64,000 nt of DNA from CAYWCV01 sp964629885 (GCA_964629885.1 CAZVRJ010000007.1:1-64000), one strand, 5' to 3'; positions 1-9,023 are shown, numbered from the stretch's first letter. A program made the numbers and translations. Notes: generated from the letters alone by a model not told the origin.

Positions 1-91
1 TCATAAAATCTCCATTTGCATATAGTAGTGTGTGAACACTTGAATATATGCAATGAGATCTAAATACGCATCTTCGTTTAAGGGGCTGATC

Positions 92-1423
92 CTACTCTCT
101 TACAAATATAATCTCCTGCCCCGCCTGCTTGAAGTTCATCGTATTCTCTGCGACATTGAAACTCACCGTTATCATGGCCTGATCGAAAGTGAACGTGTTG
201 TCTGATGTGGCCGTGAGCGGAAACCTCGGCTGACCCGTTGCCTGACCGAATATCCTTCCGTTATCGTAAATGATGCTTATGGCGAAAGGCAGATTCGGAT
301 TCTTGTATTCGCCGGCATACGATTGCAATGTCTCAGCCGAAACCATAGCCGCATCAAAATTCGGCATCGAAAACTCACGACCATACCAGCTGGAAAGCAT
401 TGCGATCACGATGTCATTTCCGGGGTATCCATTCCCGTTAGATATGTACGAAACTGCTAGCTTGTCCTCCGGGAAATAGGCCGATGATGCAAAAAATCCG
501 TCAATATTTCCGTTGTGCCCATAGGCACGCCGGTCATAGAACGGAAGGCTGAATAATCCGTAGCCATAATTGTCCTTCAATGTCTTCATGGTGGCAAGGC
601 TGGCTTCGCTGACCAACTCGCCTCCGAACAGTGCCTCGAAAAATCGTGACAACTCGGAAGGGGTCGATGCAATGGCACCTGCCGCAGCTGGCACGTTCAT
701 ATTCGACTCGGGCACCATCATCCACTTTTCGAGCTTCACAAACGACTGGGCTTCGTTTGCCTTCACATCGATCGGCTTCCCGTAATAGGTTCTGTTCAAC
801 CCGATCTTGTCGATTATCCTCTCCTCGAGGAGCTGCTTGTATGATAATCCGGTTATGTCCTCAAGGATGTACCCGACGAGAACATACCCTGTATTGCTAT
901 ACTCATATTTCTCGCCAGGCTCGAAGTTGACATCCAGCGATTCGAACAGCTCAACCATTTCATCTTTGGTCTTGCCAGACACCATATATGTCGGAAAATC
1001 GGGACGATTTGTAAAATTGAATAATCCGCTGCGGTGTTGAAGCAAGTGCTCGATCGTGATCTTGTCGGCATTCGGGATATTGGGGTAGTATTTCGACAGC
1101 TTTGTGTCCGCAGTCAATTTGCCCTCCTCCATCAGCTGCAATGCCAAAACGGCCGTAAACGTCTTGGTGACCGAACCCGTACGGTACACGGTTTCGGTAT
1201 CCGCCATCAGGGTGTCGGCGCCCGACACCGCACGCATTCCGAAAGCTCTCGAATAAACAGTATTGCCTTCGTGCGACAGATGGATGCTTCCCGATGCCCT
1301 GTCGTATTTCTCGATCAAATCGACCAAAGCATCCAAGCGCTCGAACTTGTCGGTCGTTTGGGCACTGGCTACTGTAGCAGAGAAGGCAACAGCGATGTAA
1401 ATTGCGGTAACAAAGTTTTTCAT
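92..1423 (-). CDS. secreted beta-lactamase-family serine hydrolase
   Basis: Class C beta-lactamase/penicillin-binding-protein-like hydrolase of 443 residues. Residues 1-21 form a signal peptide ending in Ala-Gln, so the enzyme is probably exported. The family's three catalytic motifs are visible: S84-V-T-K87 (nucleophile and general base), Y175-S-N177, and H303-N-G305, which replaces the KTG box as is common in the esterase/peptidase branch. A tail of about 80 residues after the catalytic domain resembles the small beta domain often appended to this family. The substrate cannot be read from sequence; D-amino-acid peptides or esters are likelier than beta-lactam antibiotics. It is divergent from the histidine kinase gene, with 181 bases between them. 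Family call is firm, function open. Confidence 0.88.
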   Translation of the reverse strand: MKNFVTAIYIAVAFSATVASAQTTDKFERLDALVDLIEKYDRASGSIHLSHEGNTVYSRAFGMRAVSGADTLMADTETVYRTGSVTKTFTAVLALQLMEEGKLTADTKLSKYYPNIPNADKITIEHLLQHRSGLFNFTNRPDFPTYMVSGKTKDEMVELFESLDVNFEPGEKYEYSNTGYVLVGYILEDITGLSYKQLLEERIIDKIGLNRTYYGKPIDVKANEAQSFVKLEKWMMVPESNMNVPAAAGAIASTPSELSRFFEALFGGELVSEASLATMKTLKDNYGYGLFSLPFYDRRAYGHNGNIDGFFASSAYFPEDKLAVSYISNGNGYPGNDIVIAMLSSWYGREFSMPNFDAAMVSAETLQSYAGEYKNPNLPFAISIIYDNGRIFGQATGQPRFPLTATSDNTFTFDQAMITVSFNVAENTMNFKQAGQEIIFVRE

Positions 1424-1604
1424 TTAAATTGACGTGATGTTAGTGACTCTACACACATATACGGCTACTTTGTAGTTGTGGTTTCAAAAAAATGATGTGT
1501 TAAACTGATTGATTAGTGTGTAATCCTATTTTTAGATCTGAGTTGGAGCAAGCGATACAGGAACAAAAAACATATAGGTGAGTTAATTATTTGGAAGATA
1601 AAGC

Positions 1605-3257
1605 GTGAAAAAAAGCACCGACATATTATACCCGGGTCTAAGTGAATACTCATTGGATTCGCTCACGTTCTTCATGGTTCGTACAGACCTTGACGGAAAG
1701 TACACCTACGTAAACAAGAAATTTCGCGATGTGTACGGATGGATATACCCTGATGGGCTAATAGTCGGCAAATATAGTTTGTCATCCATTTGCGAGTATG
1801 ACCATGAAAAAGTGAAGATTGCCGTCGGCGAATGCATAGCTGATCCTGGCCGATTGGTGAAGGTCGAAATCGACAAACCTGCGGCAGATGGATCAATTCA
1901 TACCACCATCTGGGATTTCATTTGCCTGACAGAAAAAGATGGCACCCCTTCCGAGCTTCAATGCATGGGCATTGACATTACCGACCGCATCCGTGCCGAA
2001 CGCGATCTGAAGGAAAATTCCGAGCGTCTCGACTCTTTGTCTTTCATCACATCTGAGTTCTTGAGACAGGAGAATTGGGGAGAAATTCTGCAGGACGTCT
2101 TCGAACTTGTAGGACATACGCTAAAAACTGACCGAGTCTACTTTTTCGAAAATCACAACGACCCCGATTCAGGCGAAAAACTTTCAAGCATGAAAGTGGA
2201 GTGGGTGAACGCAGGTGTTAGTTCCGAGTTGGGCAATCCGCTGCACAAAAATATGCCACATTCACTTTTTTCAGCTCAGTTCGACCAACTCTCACGTAAC
2301 AGTCCGTATCAGGCCATTGTAAGGCACATCAAAGAGAATGGTTTCAGATTAAACCTCGAATCGCAACAGATTCAGTCAATATTGCTCATACCTGTGATGG
2401 TAGATGGTGGATTCTTCGGATTTATTGGCGCGGACGACTGCCGGTCAGAGCGTGTTTGGAAAGAGGGTGAAATCACCTATATGAGGAATATCGCCTCCAG
2501 TTTGTCATTGGCTGTCACACGCCATGAATATGAACAGTCGCTTAAGAAACTGAATTCTGAACTCGAGTTATCGAATAAAGACCTAGAACAGTTTGCATAC
2601 GTTACCTCCCACGATCTCCAGGAGCCACTTCGCATGGTAAGCAGCTTCTTGTCACTGCTTGAAAAAAAATACGGGGATCAGTTGGACGACAAGGCAATGC
2701 TATACATCAATCATGCCAGCGACGGCACCAAAAGGATGCGTCAGATTATCCTCGACCTGCTTGAGTTCTCAAAAGTTGGCAAATACATAGAAAAACCGAC
2801 GAGTGTACCACTGAATGATGTAGTTTCAGAGACGCTTATTCTCTACAAGAGGCTGATTTCGGAGAAGAAGGCTGTCGTCAATGTCGGAGATTTACCTGTA
2901 GTGACCTATTTCCGCGCCCCCATATCGCAAGTTATTCAGAACATGTTGGCCAATGCACTCAAGTACAGCAAATTAGACGTCCCTCCAATAATCGAAATCA
3001 GCGCAATTGAGCATAGTAATGAGCACGAAATCATCATCTCCGACAACGGCATCGGAATCTCACCGGAATACTATGACAAGATATTCGTGATGTTTTCACG
3101 CCTTAACCCCGATTCCGAGTATACGGGGACGGGTATCGGACTGTCGATCGTCAAGAAGATCATCGACCGGATGGGTGGACGAATTCGGGTTGAATCGGAG
3201 GAAGGCGTCGGCAGCGCGTTTCACATCATGATCCCCAAAATTCCGATCCAGGAGTAA
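1605..3257 (+). CDS. PAS-GAF sensor histidine kinase (orphan)
   Basis: Soluble histidine kinase of 550 residues with no transmembrane segment. Order of parts: PAS domain (about 15-130), GAF-like domain (about 145-305), short coiled coil (310-330), HisKA domain with phospho-acceptor H336 in the context SHDLQEPLR typical of phytochrome-type kinases, then an HATPase domain with N box around N450, G1 box D480-N-G-I-G and G2 box G508-T-G-I-G-L513. All residues needed for autophosphorylation are present. It starts with GTG, preceded by GGAAG at 1593-1597. No response regulator lies nearby, so its partner must be elsewhere. It converges on the DHDPS-like gene with only six bases between the coding regions. 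Kinase call is firm; the signal sensed is unknown. Confidence 0.93.
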   Translation: MKKSTDILYPGLSEYSLDSLTFFMVRTDLDGKYTYVNKKFRDVYGWIYPDGLIVGKYSLSSICEYDHEKVKIAVGECIADPGRLVKVEIDKPAADGSIHTTIWDFICLTEKDGTPSELQCMGIDITDRIRAERDLKENSERLDSLSFITSEFLRQENWGEILQDVFELVGHTLKTDRVYFFENHNDPDSGEKLSSMKVEWVNAGVSSELGNPLHKNMPHSLFSAQFDQLSRNSPYQAIVRHIKENGFRLNLESQQIQSILLIPVMVDGGFFGFIGADDCRSERVWKEGEITYMRNIASSLSLAVTRHEYEQSLKKLNSELELSNKDLEQFAYVTSHDLQEPLRMVSSFLSLLEKKYGDQLDDKAMLYINHASDGTKRMRQIILDLLEFSKVGKYIEKPTSVPLNDVVSETLILYKRLISEKKAVVNVGDLPVVTYFRAPISQVIQNMLANALKYSKLDVPPIIEISAIEHSNEHEIIISDNGIGISPEYYDKIFVMFSRLNPDSEYTGTGIGLSIVKKIIDRMGGRIRVESEEGVGSAFHIMIPKIPIQE

Positions 3258-3275
3258 TTGTATCTACCGATACAA
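3258..3275. terminator. shared hairpin between convergent genes
   Basis: Perfect inverted repeat TTGTATC-TACC-GATACAA directly after the kinase stop codon. Its right arm and loop lie within the last codons and stop (3264-3266) of the oppositely oriented DHDPS-like gene. Position between two convergent 3' ends suggests a bidirectional terminator, but neither side has a strong U-tract, so it may instead protect mRNA ends. Confidence 0.45.
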
Positions 3276-4328
3276 CTTCTCCCTCACCGAATCCACAAAC
3301 GCATCGTCGTTCAAATGCGGATAACTTCGGTAGATGCGGTCAATTTCTCCGCTTTGCCCTGTAGACATAGACTCGTTCGGGTTCAGGCATCGAGTCGATG
3401 CCATGATTCCCTGACGCACCAACACCTCATGGATTCCGGCAATGCACCCATGAAACGCATTCGCAGCGTCGAAGAAGGCCGCATTGGCATCGGTGATTTC
3501 GTTGGCAAGAACCATCCACTCGAGGGGTACGCTGTGTCCAGTTTTTCGCCATGACTTCACCATGTCGAGCTGCTCGACGGCTTTATTTGTCCAAACGGCC
3601 CAGTGACCAAGTAATCCACCCTTTATGCCAATGTCTACCGATCGGCCATTATCCGTGCGGATTCTGTAGGTCGTTAGCAGATCGATCAGGATGTTGTCAT
3701 CATTACCTGTGTACAGCGCGATGCGTTTCTCGGCACCTGCCTCACATACGGCACGGACCACGTCAAATGTTTGGTACCGGTTGAATGGCGCCATCTTGAT
3801 GGCAATCACGTTCTCGATATCAGCGAAACCACGCCAAAACTCGTACGGAAGCACTCGCCCACCAACCGCCGGTTGGAGGTAAAAGCCGATTACGGGCATC
3901 TCATTGGCAATGGCCCGGCAGTGCTCCAGAATCTCAGGAATGTCCGATTTGGCGTACGCCGATAGGCTTAACAGCACACAATCGTAGCCCATCTCCCTCG
4001 CAAACACAGCTTCGGATAAAGCCTGCTCGGTTTTGCCCACAACCCCGGCCACGAGAAGACGGTCTTCGCCATACTCAGATCGGATGACTTCTGAAGCCAT
4101 CTTCAGCACAGGCTTGAACAGATTACGCTCGGGCATGCGGATTTCAAACTGCGTGGTGTGCACGCCCACGGCCAGTCCGCCGGCACCCGCCTCCATGTAG
4201 TATCGGATGAGCGCCTTCTGGTGGCGCTCGTCGAGCGACCTGTCCTCGTGGATCGCCAATGGCATGGCCGGGATGACCATGCCATCGTGGAGATTTGCGT
4301 GCTTATCGGCTGATAGATTTTTCATCAT
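3264..4328 (-). CDS. dihydrodipicolinate synthase-family aldolase/lyase
   Basis: TIM-barrel enzyme of 354 residues in the DapA/N-acetylneuraminate lyase superfamily. The Schiff-base lysine is K178 (context VIAIKMAPFNRY) and the conserved active-site tyrosine is Y150 (VIGFYLQPA). The usual GTTGE substrate loop of true DapA reads VGVHTTQ here, so lysine biosynthesis is unlikely; a keto-acid or sugar-acid aldolase/dehydratase is more plausible. It follows the epimerase-like gene with a single base between stop and start (TGA-G-ATG), so the two are almost certainly co-translated and probably act on the same metabolite. Alternative starts at residues 2 or 16 are possible. Confident on superfamily, not on substrate. 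Confidence 0.8.
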   Translation of the reverse strand: MMKNLSADKHANLHDGMVIPAMPLAIHEDRSLDERHQKALIRYYMEAGAGGLAVGVHTTQFEIRMPERNLFKPVLKMASEVIRSEYGEDRLLVAGVVGKTEQALSEAVFAREMGYDCVLLSLSAYAKSDIPEILEHCRAIANEMPVIGFYLQPAVGGRVLPYEFWRGFADIENVIAIKMAPFNRYQTFDVVRAVCEAGAEKRIALYTGNDDNILIDLLTTYRIRTDNGRSVDIGIKGGLLGHWAVWTNKAVEQLDMVKSWRKTGHSVPLEWMVLANEITDANAAFFDAANAFHGCIAGIHEVLVRQGIMASTRCLNPNESMSTGQSGEIDRIYRSYPHLNDDAFVDSVREKLYR

Positions 4329-4329
4329 C

Positions 4330-5346
4330 TCAATACTTACCGTCTGCTACTTCAAAGTGGGTGGGTTTGCCGAGCGACTTCCCGTCATTGCGGATCCAAT
4401 CGGCGGTCATGGCAATCATCTCTGCGGGTCCCACACGTGGATAGCCAAACCGGCTGATTGCCTCGGCCGGGTTGCTCAGGTAACACTTGCCAGTTTCGGA
4501 GCCCCTGAATTTTGGACTCTTGTTGAATCGCCTTCCAAATTCCTCGGCTGCCCACCGTACGCTATGTGTCTCTGGTCCGGTGACGTTCAACGCTAGTGCC
4601 GGCGACTCGCATGCCTCCAGACATCGGAGTGCTATGTCGTTGGCATCCGCCTGCCAAATGCAGTTAAAGTAGCCGACCGTCAGATCGATCTCCTCCCCTC
4701 GCCATACTTTCTGCCCGATATCGTGGAGCACGCCATAGCGCAAATCGATGGCGTAGTTCAAACGAAACAGATTCACCTGAGTACCGTGGTTTTCGGCGTA
4801 ATAGCCGAAAATGCGTTCGCGTCCAAGTGCACTTTGTGCATATTCGCCCACCGCATCGGGTTCGACCGTCTCGTCGCACCCGATCTGATCTACAGAAATG
4901 AGCGGGTACACACAGCCAGTCGAGAAGGCGACAATTCGTGATGTCGAGTATTTGGCGGCCACATTGCCAGGGACGAGCACGTTCATCACCCATGTGAGAC
5001 CTTTGTTGCCCTGAGTGCCGAATTTGCGTCCAGCCATGAAGATGACGTTGGGCACGTCGGGAAGCTGGGCAACGGCGGCAGGATCCGACAAGTCGCAGAC
5101 GTTGGTCTGCATGCCGTAAGATTCGCACTTTTCTCGTGAACCAGCCTCGCTGAAGCGCGACACACCGATAACCCGCTTTGCAACACCTGCAGCCTCAATG
5201 GCGCGTACCGCCATGCGCCCAAGGCTGATGCCCATCTTGCCGGCAATTCCGAGGATGATGATGTCGCCCTCAAGGCGATTCATCATTTCGACAAGGGCAG
5301 GTGTCGGCTCCGAAAGTGCCAACTCTAAAGATTCTTCTGTGTGCAT
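4330..5346 (-). CDS. NAD-dependent epimerase/dehydratase-like protein
   Basis: Extended short-chain dehydrogenase/reductase-like protein of 338 residues. A Rossmann nucleotide-binding turn G33-I-A-G-K-M-G39 lies after a beta strand, and FSTGCVY around S142 matches the catalytic serine region. The expected YxxxK pair is not intact: Y169 is followed by A-Q-S-A, so the lysine position is alanine. Other charged residues (R175) might substitute, or the protein may bind rather than convert its ligand. I chose ATG at 5346; a TTG at 5388 would add 14 unconvincing residues (MSILYLIQNVQVSS). It is the first gene of a two-gene unit with the DHDPS-like gene. A hexanucleotide repeat lies about 70 bases upstream. 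Confidence 0.75.
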   Translation of the reverse strand: MHTEESLELALSEPTPALVEMMNRLEGDIIILGIAGKMGISLGRMAVRAIEAAGVAKRVIGVSRFSEAGSREKCESYGMQTNVCDLSDPAAVAQLPDVPNVIFMAGRKFGTQGNKGLTWVMNVLVPGNVAAKYSTSRIVAFSTGCVYPLISVDQIGCDETVEPDAVGEYAQSALGRERIFGYYAENHGTQVNLFRLNYAIDLRYGVLHDIGQKVWRGEEIDLTVGYFNCIWQADANDIALRCLEACESPALALNVTGPETHSVRWAAEEFGRRFNKSPKFRGSETGKCYLSNPAEAISRFGYPRVGPAEMIAMTADWIRNDGKSLGKPTHFEVADGKY

Positions 5347-5415
5347 ACTGGAAACTTGAACATTTTGTATGAGGTACAAAATACTCAAATAGGCCGATGC
5401 TTACAATTCAATGAA

Positions 5416-5505
5416 CTTGCTCTTACTCTTGTTCTTGCTCTTGCTCTTGTTCTTGCTCTTGCTCTCGCTCTTGCTCTTGCTCTTGCTCTTTCCCTTGCTC
5501 TCGCT
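5416..5505. repeat. hexanucleotide tandem array, unit CTTGCT
   Basis: Fifteen contiguous 6-base units, mostly CTTGCT with variants CTTGTT, CTTACT, CTCGCT and CTTTCC. It lies in the divergent gap between the epimerase-like gene and the SRPBCC gene, so copy-number change would alter the spacing of promoters on both sides. The same unit in the same plus-strand orientation recurs at 48040-48099 and, in coding form, inside sprA near 19521-19635. Confidence 0.93.
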
Positions 5506-5581
5506 CCCATTTCACTTTTACTGAACAAATCCATATCATTGTGTTATTCACGCCCAGATACACCCAAAAAGAGGAATTCGT

Positions 5582-6106
5582 ATGTTAAAGAAAATCTTGT
5601 TAGGTATTGTTGCGATTGTTGCAATTCTCCTCGTAGTAATTTATTTACAACCGTCAGAGTTTTCGGTAGAGCGCTCTGCAACATTTGCAGCCTCCGACTC
5701 CGTAGTTTACGCTCAGATTAACGATTTCCGCAATTGGGATGCATGGTCGCCTTGGGCTAAGCTGGATCCTAACATGACTGTGACGTACGATGGCCCAGCA
5801 TTCGGTACAGGTTCTCAATACATGTGGAATGGCAATGAAGACGTCGGCAGCGGCAAGATGATGATCCTTGGAAGCATCCCTAACAGCTACATCGAAATTC
5901 AGCTTGACTTCTACGAGCCTTTTGCCTCATCGAATAAGACCATTTTCACCATAACCGGCGATAGTACCCAAAGTTCTGTTACTTGGAACATGAGCGGCAC
6001 GAACAATTTCATGTCGAAGGCTTACGGACTCTTCTTCAACATGGATAAAATGATCGGCGCCGATTTCGAGAAGGGACTTGCGTCTTTAAAGGAAATTGTA
6101 GAATAG
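5582..6106 (+). CDS. SRPBCC-family protein with N-terminal membrane anchor
   Basis: A 174-residue protein with a hydrophobic N-terminal segment (about residues 4-22) followed by a START/Bet v1-like SRPBCC fold. The opening of the domain (FSVERSATFAASDSVVYAQI followed by NDFRNWDAWSPW) is the typical polyketide cyclase/dehydrase signature, and the C-terminal helix ends GLASLKEIVE. These proteins bind hydrophobic ligands in a deep cavity; no catalytic residues can be assigned. The membrane anchor suggests a periplasmic domain. It stands alone, divergent from the epimerase-like gene and convergent with prfA. Its TAG stop merges into a heptanucleotide array. Confidence 0.83.
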   Translation: MLKKILLGIVAIVAILLVVIYLQPSEFSVERSATFAASDSVVYAQINDFRNWDAWSPWAKLDPNMTVTYDGPAFGTGSQYMWNGNEDVGSGKMMILGSIPNSYIEIQLDFYEPFASSNKTIFTITGDSTQSSVTWNMSGTNNFMSKAYGLFFNMDKMIGADFEKGLASLKEIVE

Positions 6107-6134
6107 TTAGTAGTTAGTAGTTAGTAGTTAGTAG
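6107..6134. repeat. heptanucleotide array, unit TTAGTAG (plus strand)
   Basis: Four perfect copies of TTAGTAG begin at the first base after the SRPBCC stop codon; the stop TAG itself matches the end of a unit. A related array in opposite orientation follows at 6166-6200, so transcripts through the gap could fold into a long imperfect hairpin. Confidence 0.92.
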
Positions 6135-6165
6135 CTGATCTTTACTACTTCCAATATATTAATAC

Positions 6166-6200
6166 TGATTACTACTAACCAGTAACCACTAACTACTCTA
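6166..6200. repeat. degenerate heptanucleotide array, minus-strand GTTAGTA family
   Basis: Read on the minus strand from the prfA stop codon, five 7-base units follow: TAGAGTA, GTTAGTG, GTTACTG, GTTAGTA, GTAATCA. This is the same family as the plus-strand array at 6107-6134, in mirror orientation, so both convergent genes are followed by the same repeat. Confidence 0.75.
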
Positions 6201-7265
6201 CTACTCACTATTCAACCTATCAAGGTGGTCCTGCAACTGAAGCGCATCGATCACTTGGCCGATTTCGCCTTTCATGATATCGTCGAGATTATATAGGGTC
6301 AGACCTATGCGGTGGTCGGTCAGGCGCCCTTGCGGATAGTTGTACGTGCGGATTTTTGCTGAGCGGTCGCCGGTAGAGACCTGACTCCGGCGGCTCTCTT
6401 CTCGCACTTTGCGTTTCTTCTCGTACTCTGCCTCGTACAGTTTGGTGCGCAGCATCACCATCGCCTTTTCACGGTTCTTTAGCTGAGAGCGTTCCTCTTG
6501 GCAGGTCACCACTACGCCAGTGGGCACGTGTCTGATACGCACGGCCGAGTCGGTGGTGTTAATGTGCTGGCCACCTGCACCAGTAGCACGGTACGCTTCG
6601 AATTCGAGGTCCGCCGGATTAATTTGGATATCAACTTCCTCAGCCTCAGGCAAAACCGCAACCGTTGATGCGGATGTGTGCACCCGACCCTGCGATTCCG
6701 TGTCAGGTACTCGCTGCACCCTGTGCACACCGCTTTCGTATTTCATCTTGCCGAAGACCTCATTACCCGTGAGGCTGAAAACGATCTCTTTGAAACCACC
6801 CTTCGATGACTCGCTCATGTCGAGCATTTCCATCCGCCAGCCATTTTTGTCGGCATAACGGCGGTACATCGAGAAAAGATCGCCCACGAATATGGCGGCT
6901 TCGTCCCCGCCTGTACCGGCTCTAATCTCGATGATGGCATTTCGGGAGTCCTCCGGATCCTTAGGCACAAGCAACAGTTTAAGCTCGTATTCTAAGCGCT
7001 CAAGCTCTCCCTCCAGTTCGGCATTTTCCGCCTTGGCCATGTCGGCCAGCTCCGGATCCATTTCGATAAGCTCCTTGTTGGATTCAAAATCGGATCTGAC
7101 CTTCTCATACTTCCCGTACGCCTCTGAAATCTTCGACAGATCGGCATGCTCCCTGCTCAGCTCCGCATAACGCTTCTGGTTGTCGAAAATGGCAGGATCG
7201 CTCAGTGCGACACTCAGTTCTTCGTAGCGCCTACGCGCCTGCTGTAGTTTGTAATCTATGTCCAT
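6201..7265 (-). CDS. prfA: peptide chain release factor 1
   Basis: Class I release factor that recognises UAA and UAG and triggers peptidyl-tRNA hydrolysis at the ribosome. At 354 residues from ATG 7265 it matches the usual RF1 length; the open frame extends to 7313 but those 16 extra residues have no counterpart in the family. The GGQ motif is at 231-233 (GAGGQHINTTDSAVRIRH) and the codon-recognition tripeptide is P187-D-T189, matching the RF1 PxT pattern and not the RF2 SPF. It is divergent from purK. No prmC methyltransferase follows it, unlike the arrangement in many bacteria. Confidence 0.97.
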   Translation of the reverse strand: MDIDYKLQQARRRYEELSVALSDPAIFDNQKRYAELSREHADLSKISEAYGKYEKVRSDFESNKELIEMDPELADMAKAENAELEGELERLEYELKLLLVPKDPEDSRNAIIEIRAGTGGDEAAIFVGDLFSMYRRYADKNGWRMEMLDMSESSKGGFKEIVFSLTGNEVFGKMKYESGVHRVQRVPDTESQGRVHTSASTVAVLPEAEEVDIQINPADLEFEAYRATGAGGQHINTTDSAVRIRHVPTGVVVTCQEERSQLKNREKAMVMLRTKLYEAEYEKKRKVREESRRSQVSTGDRSAKIRTYNYPQGRLTDHRIGLTLYNLDDIMKGEIGQVIDALQLQDHLDRLNSE

Positions 7266-7346
7266 GAGATGGTCTTCAAAAATGGCTATCTTTGCAGACA
7301 CCAAATTTAACAATTTCGAAGGCCACTACGGCATAGCAATTTACGT

Positions 7347-8510
7347 ATGAGCATCGATTTACGGGCCGATATGCGTTTGGGAATCCTCGGAGCCGGGCAG
7401 TTGGCACGAATGTCGGCCTACCAGGCATTTCGGTACGGCATTGAAGTGGCCGTATATACCGGAACACACTCCGGAAGCTTGGACCCAACATCATTGGTAA
7501 CCCCCTATTCTTCGAATGGCACTTTCGACGACATCGACGCCATGGTCGAATTCGCACTCAACTGTGATGTAATCACCCTCGAGAACGAGTTCATCGACGC
7601 TGGAATCCTGCACAGGGTCCGTGAGGCAAGCGGCAAACCCATGTACCCGGCACCAGAAACGTTCGAACTCATCGGCGACAAACGCAGCGAAAAGGAAACC
7701 TTCGAGCGCGCCGGAATACCCGTAACACCATGGTCGGTGCTTCCTTCAGTTGCCGATGCACGTGCCTTCGGAGAAACGCATGGATATCCGTTCGTTATCA
7801 AATCCAGCAAAGGCGGTTACGACGGCTACGGAAACGCCACTGTACATTCATCCGATGAAGCTGAGAAGGCTTGGGATGCTCTGGGCGGAAACGCCAGGCG
7901 AGAGGTGATCGCCGAGGCTTTCGTAGACTTTAGGATGGAGCTTGCCGTGCAAGTGGCACGTAATCACACCGGAACCGTGGTTTACCCCTGTTGTGAAAGC
8001 ATCCAGGATGGACATATTTGCAAAACGGTGATTGCCCCAGCCCGAATCAGCGAATCGCTTCGCCATAAGGCCGAGGAGATGGCCGTGGCTGCCATCGAAG
8101 CCATCGATGGCACCGGACTCTTCGCTTTCGAGTTCTTCCTCACGAGGGACGACCGCATCCTGCTTAATGAATCTGCACCAAGGCCTCATAATTCGGGTCA
8201 TTACACCATCGAAGGCTGCACCACGTCGCAATTTGAAAACCATGTGCGAGCCGTTGTGGGACTACCTCTCGGCTCTACCCGCCTGCGCAGGAAAGCCGCC
8301 GTCATGGTCAACCTTCTTGGAAAACGAAACCATGCAGCAGTCGCTGAAAACACATCGGGATTGTTTCACACCGAAGATGCCCATCTCCATATTTACGGTA
8401 AGCGCAACTCAAAAATTGGGCGAAAAATGGGACATGTCACCGTCTTAGGAGACGACGTGGAAACGACTCTGAACCGTGCGACCTGGCTCGCCGACCACAT
8501 CACACTGTAA
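7347..8510 (+). CDS. purK: 5-(carboxyamino)imidazole ribonucleotide synthase
   Basis: ATP-grasp enzyme of 387 residues that carboxylates aminoimidazole ribonucleotide using ATP and bicarbonate in purine synthesis. The N-terminal Rossmann-like region shows LGILGAGQLARM, diagnostic of PurK; the central ATP-grasp part has FVIKSSKGGYDGYGN and the metal-binding region LLNESAPRPHNSGHYTIEGC. The C-terminal lid domain carries the NLLG segment. It is 21 bases upstream of purE, the next enzyme, forming a two-gene operon. In-frame ATG at residue 9 is an alternative start close to the conserved beginning. Confidence 0.97.
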   Translation: MSIDLRADMRLGILGAGQLARMSAYQAFRYGIEVAVYTGTHSGSLDPTSLVTPYSSNGTFDDIDAMVEFALNCDVITLENEFIDAGILHRVREASGKPMYPAPETFELIGDKRSEKETFERAGIPVTPWSVLPSVADARAFGETHGYPFVIKSSKGGYDGYGNATVHSSDEAEKAWDALGGNARREVIAEAFVDFRMELAVQVARNHTGTVVYPCCESIQDGHICKTVIAPARISESLRHKAEEMAVAAIEAIDGTGLFAFEFFLTRDDRILLNESAPRPHNSGHYTIEGCTTSQFENHVRAVVGLPLGSTRLRRKAAVMVNLLGKRNHAAVAENTSGLFHTEDAHLHIYGKRNSKIGRKMGHVTVLGDDVETTLNRATWLADHITL

Positions 8511-8531
8511 ATTGACCACCCTGGAGAATCT

Positions 8532-9023
8532 ATGAGTACTTCGAGCATCAAAATCGGAATTGTGATGGGGTCTGACTCCGATTGGAAAACCATGAAGGCC
8601 GCAGCCGACGTCTGCGATCAATTCGGAATCGCCTACGAGAAACGTGTCGTCTCGGCACACCGCACCCCCGACGACATGGCCGAATACGGGCGAACCGCAT
8701 CTGGTCGCGGACTTCACGTGATCATTGCCGGTGCAGGCGGTGCCGCCCACCTGCCGGGGATGCTCGCCTCGCATACGTTGATCCCGGTGATTGGGGTACC
8801 TGTAATGAGCAAGAGCATGAACGGTCTCGACAGCCTGCTCTCGATCGTACAGATGCCCAAGGGCATACCAGTCGCCACCGTCGCGATCGACAATGCCGCA
8901 AATGCAGGACTCCTCGCACTTCGCATCCTCGCCCTCAACGATGCCGTATTGCTAGAGCGTCTTACAGCCTGGAAAGAAGATGTCGCCGCCGAGTCCCGTA
9001 AAAAGACCGACAACTTGATTTAA
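8532..9023 (+). CDS. purE: N5-carboxyaminoimidazole ribonucleotide mutase
   Basis: Class I PurE of 163 residues, which moves the carboxyl group of N5-CAIR to C4 to give CAIR. The active-site signature MGSDSD (S14, D15, S16, D17) and S41-A-H43-R-T-P-D are present, as is the GGAAHLPGM loop. Presence of purK immediately upstream agrees with the bacterial two-step CAIR route. A TGGAG Shine-Dalgarno-like run lies 7 bases before the ATG. Its TAA stop is followed at once by a degenerate heptanucleotide array. Confidence 0.97.
   Translation: MSTSSIKIGIVMGSDSDWKTMKAAADVCDQFGIAYEKRVVSAHRTPDDMAEYGRTASGRGLHVIIAGAGGAAHLPGMLASHTLIPVIGVPVMSKSMNGLDSLLSIVQMPKGIPVATVAIDNAANAGLLALRILALNDAVLLERLTAWKEDVAAESRKKTDNLI

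Noticed and set aside
1034..1432. 132-residue plus-strand frame opposite the serine hydrolase
   Set aside because: Antisense shadow of a gene with intact catalytic motifs.
4664..5128. Arg/Cys-rich 154-residue minus-strand frame
   Set aside because: Shadow of the epimerase-like gene in another frame; composition is unlike a protein.
5341..5721. Plus-strand open frame with a long Leu-Ala repeat
   Set aside because: It is the translation of the hexanucleotide array; it overlaps the SRPBCC gene in another frame and resembles no protein.
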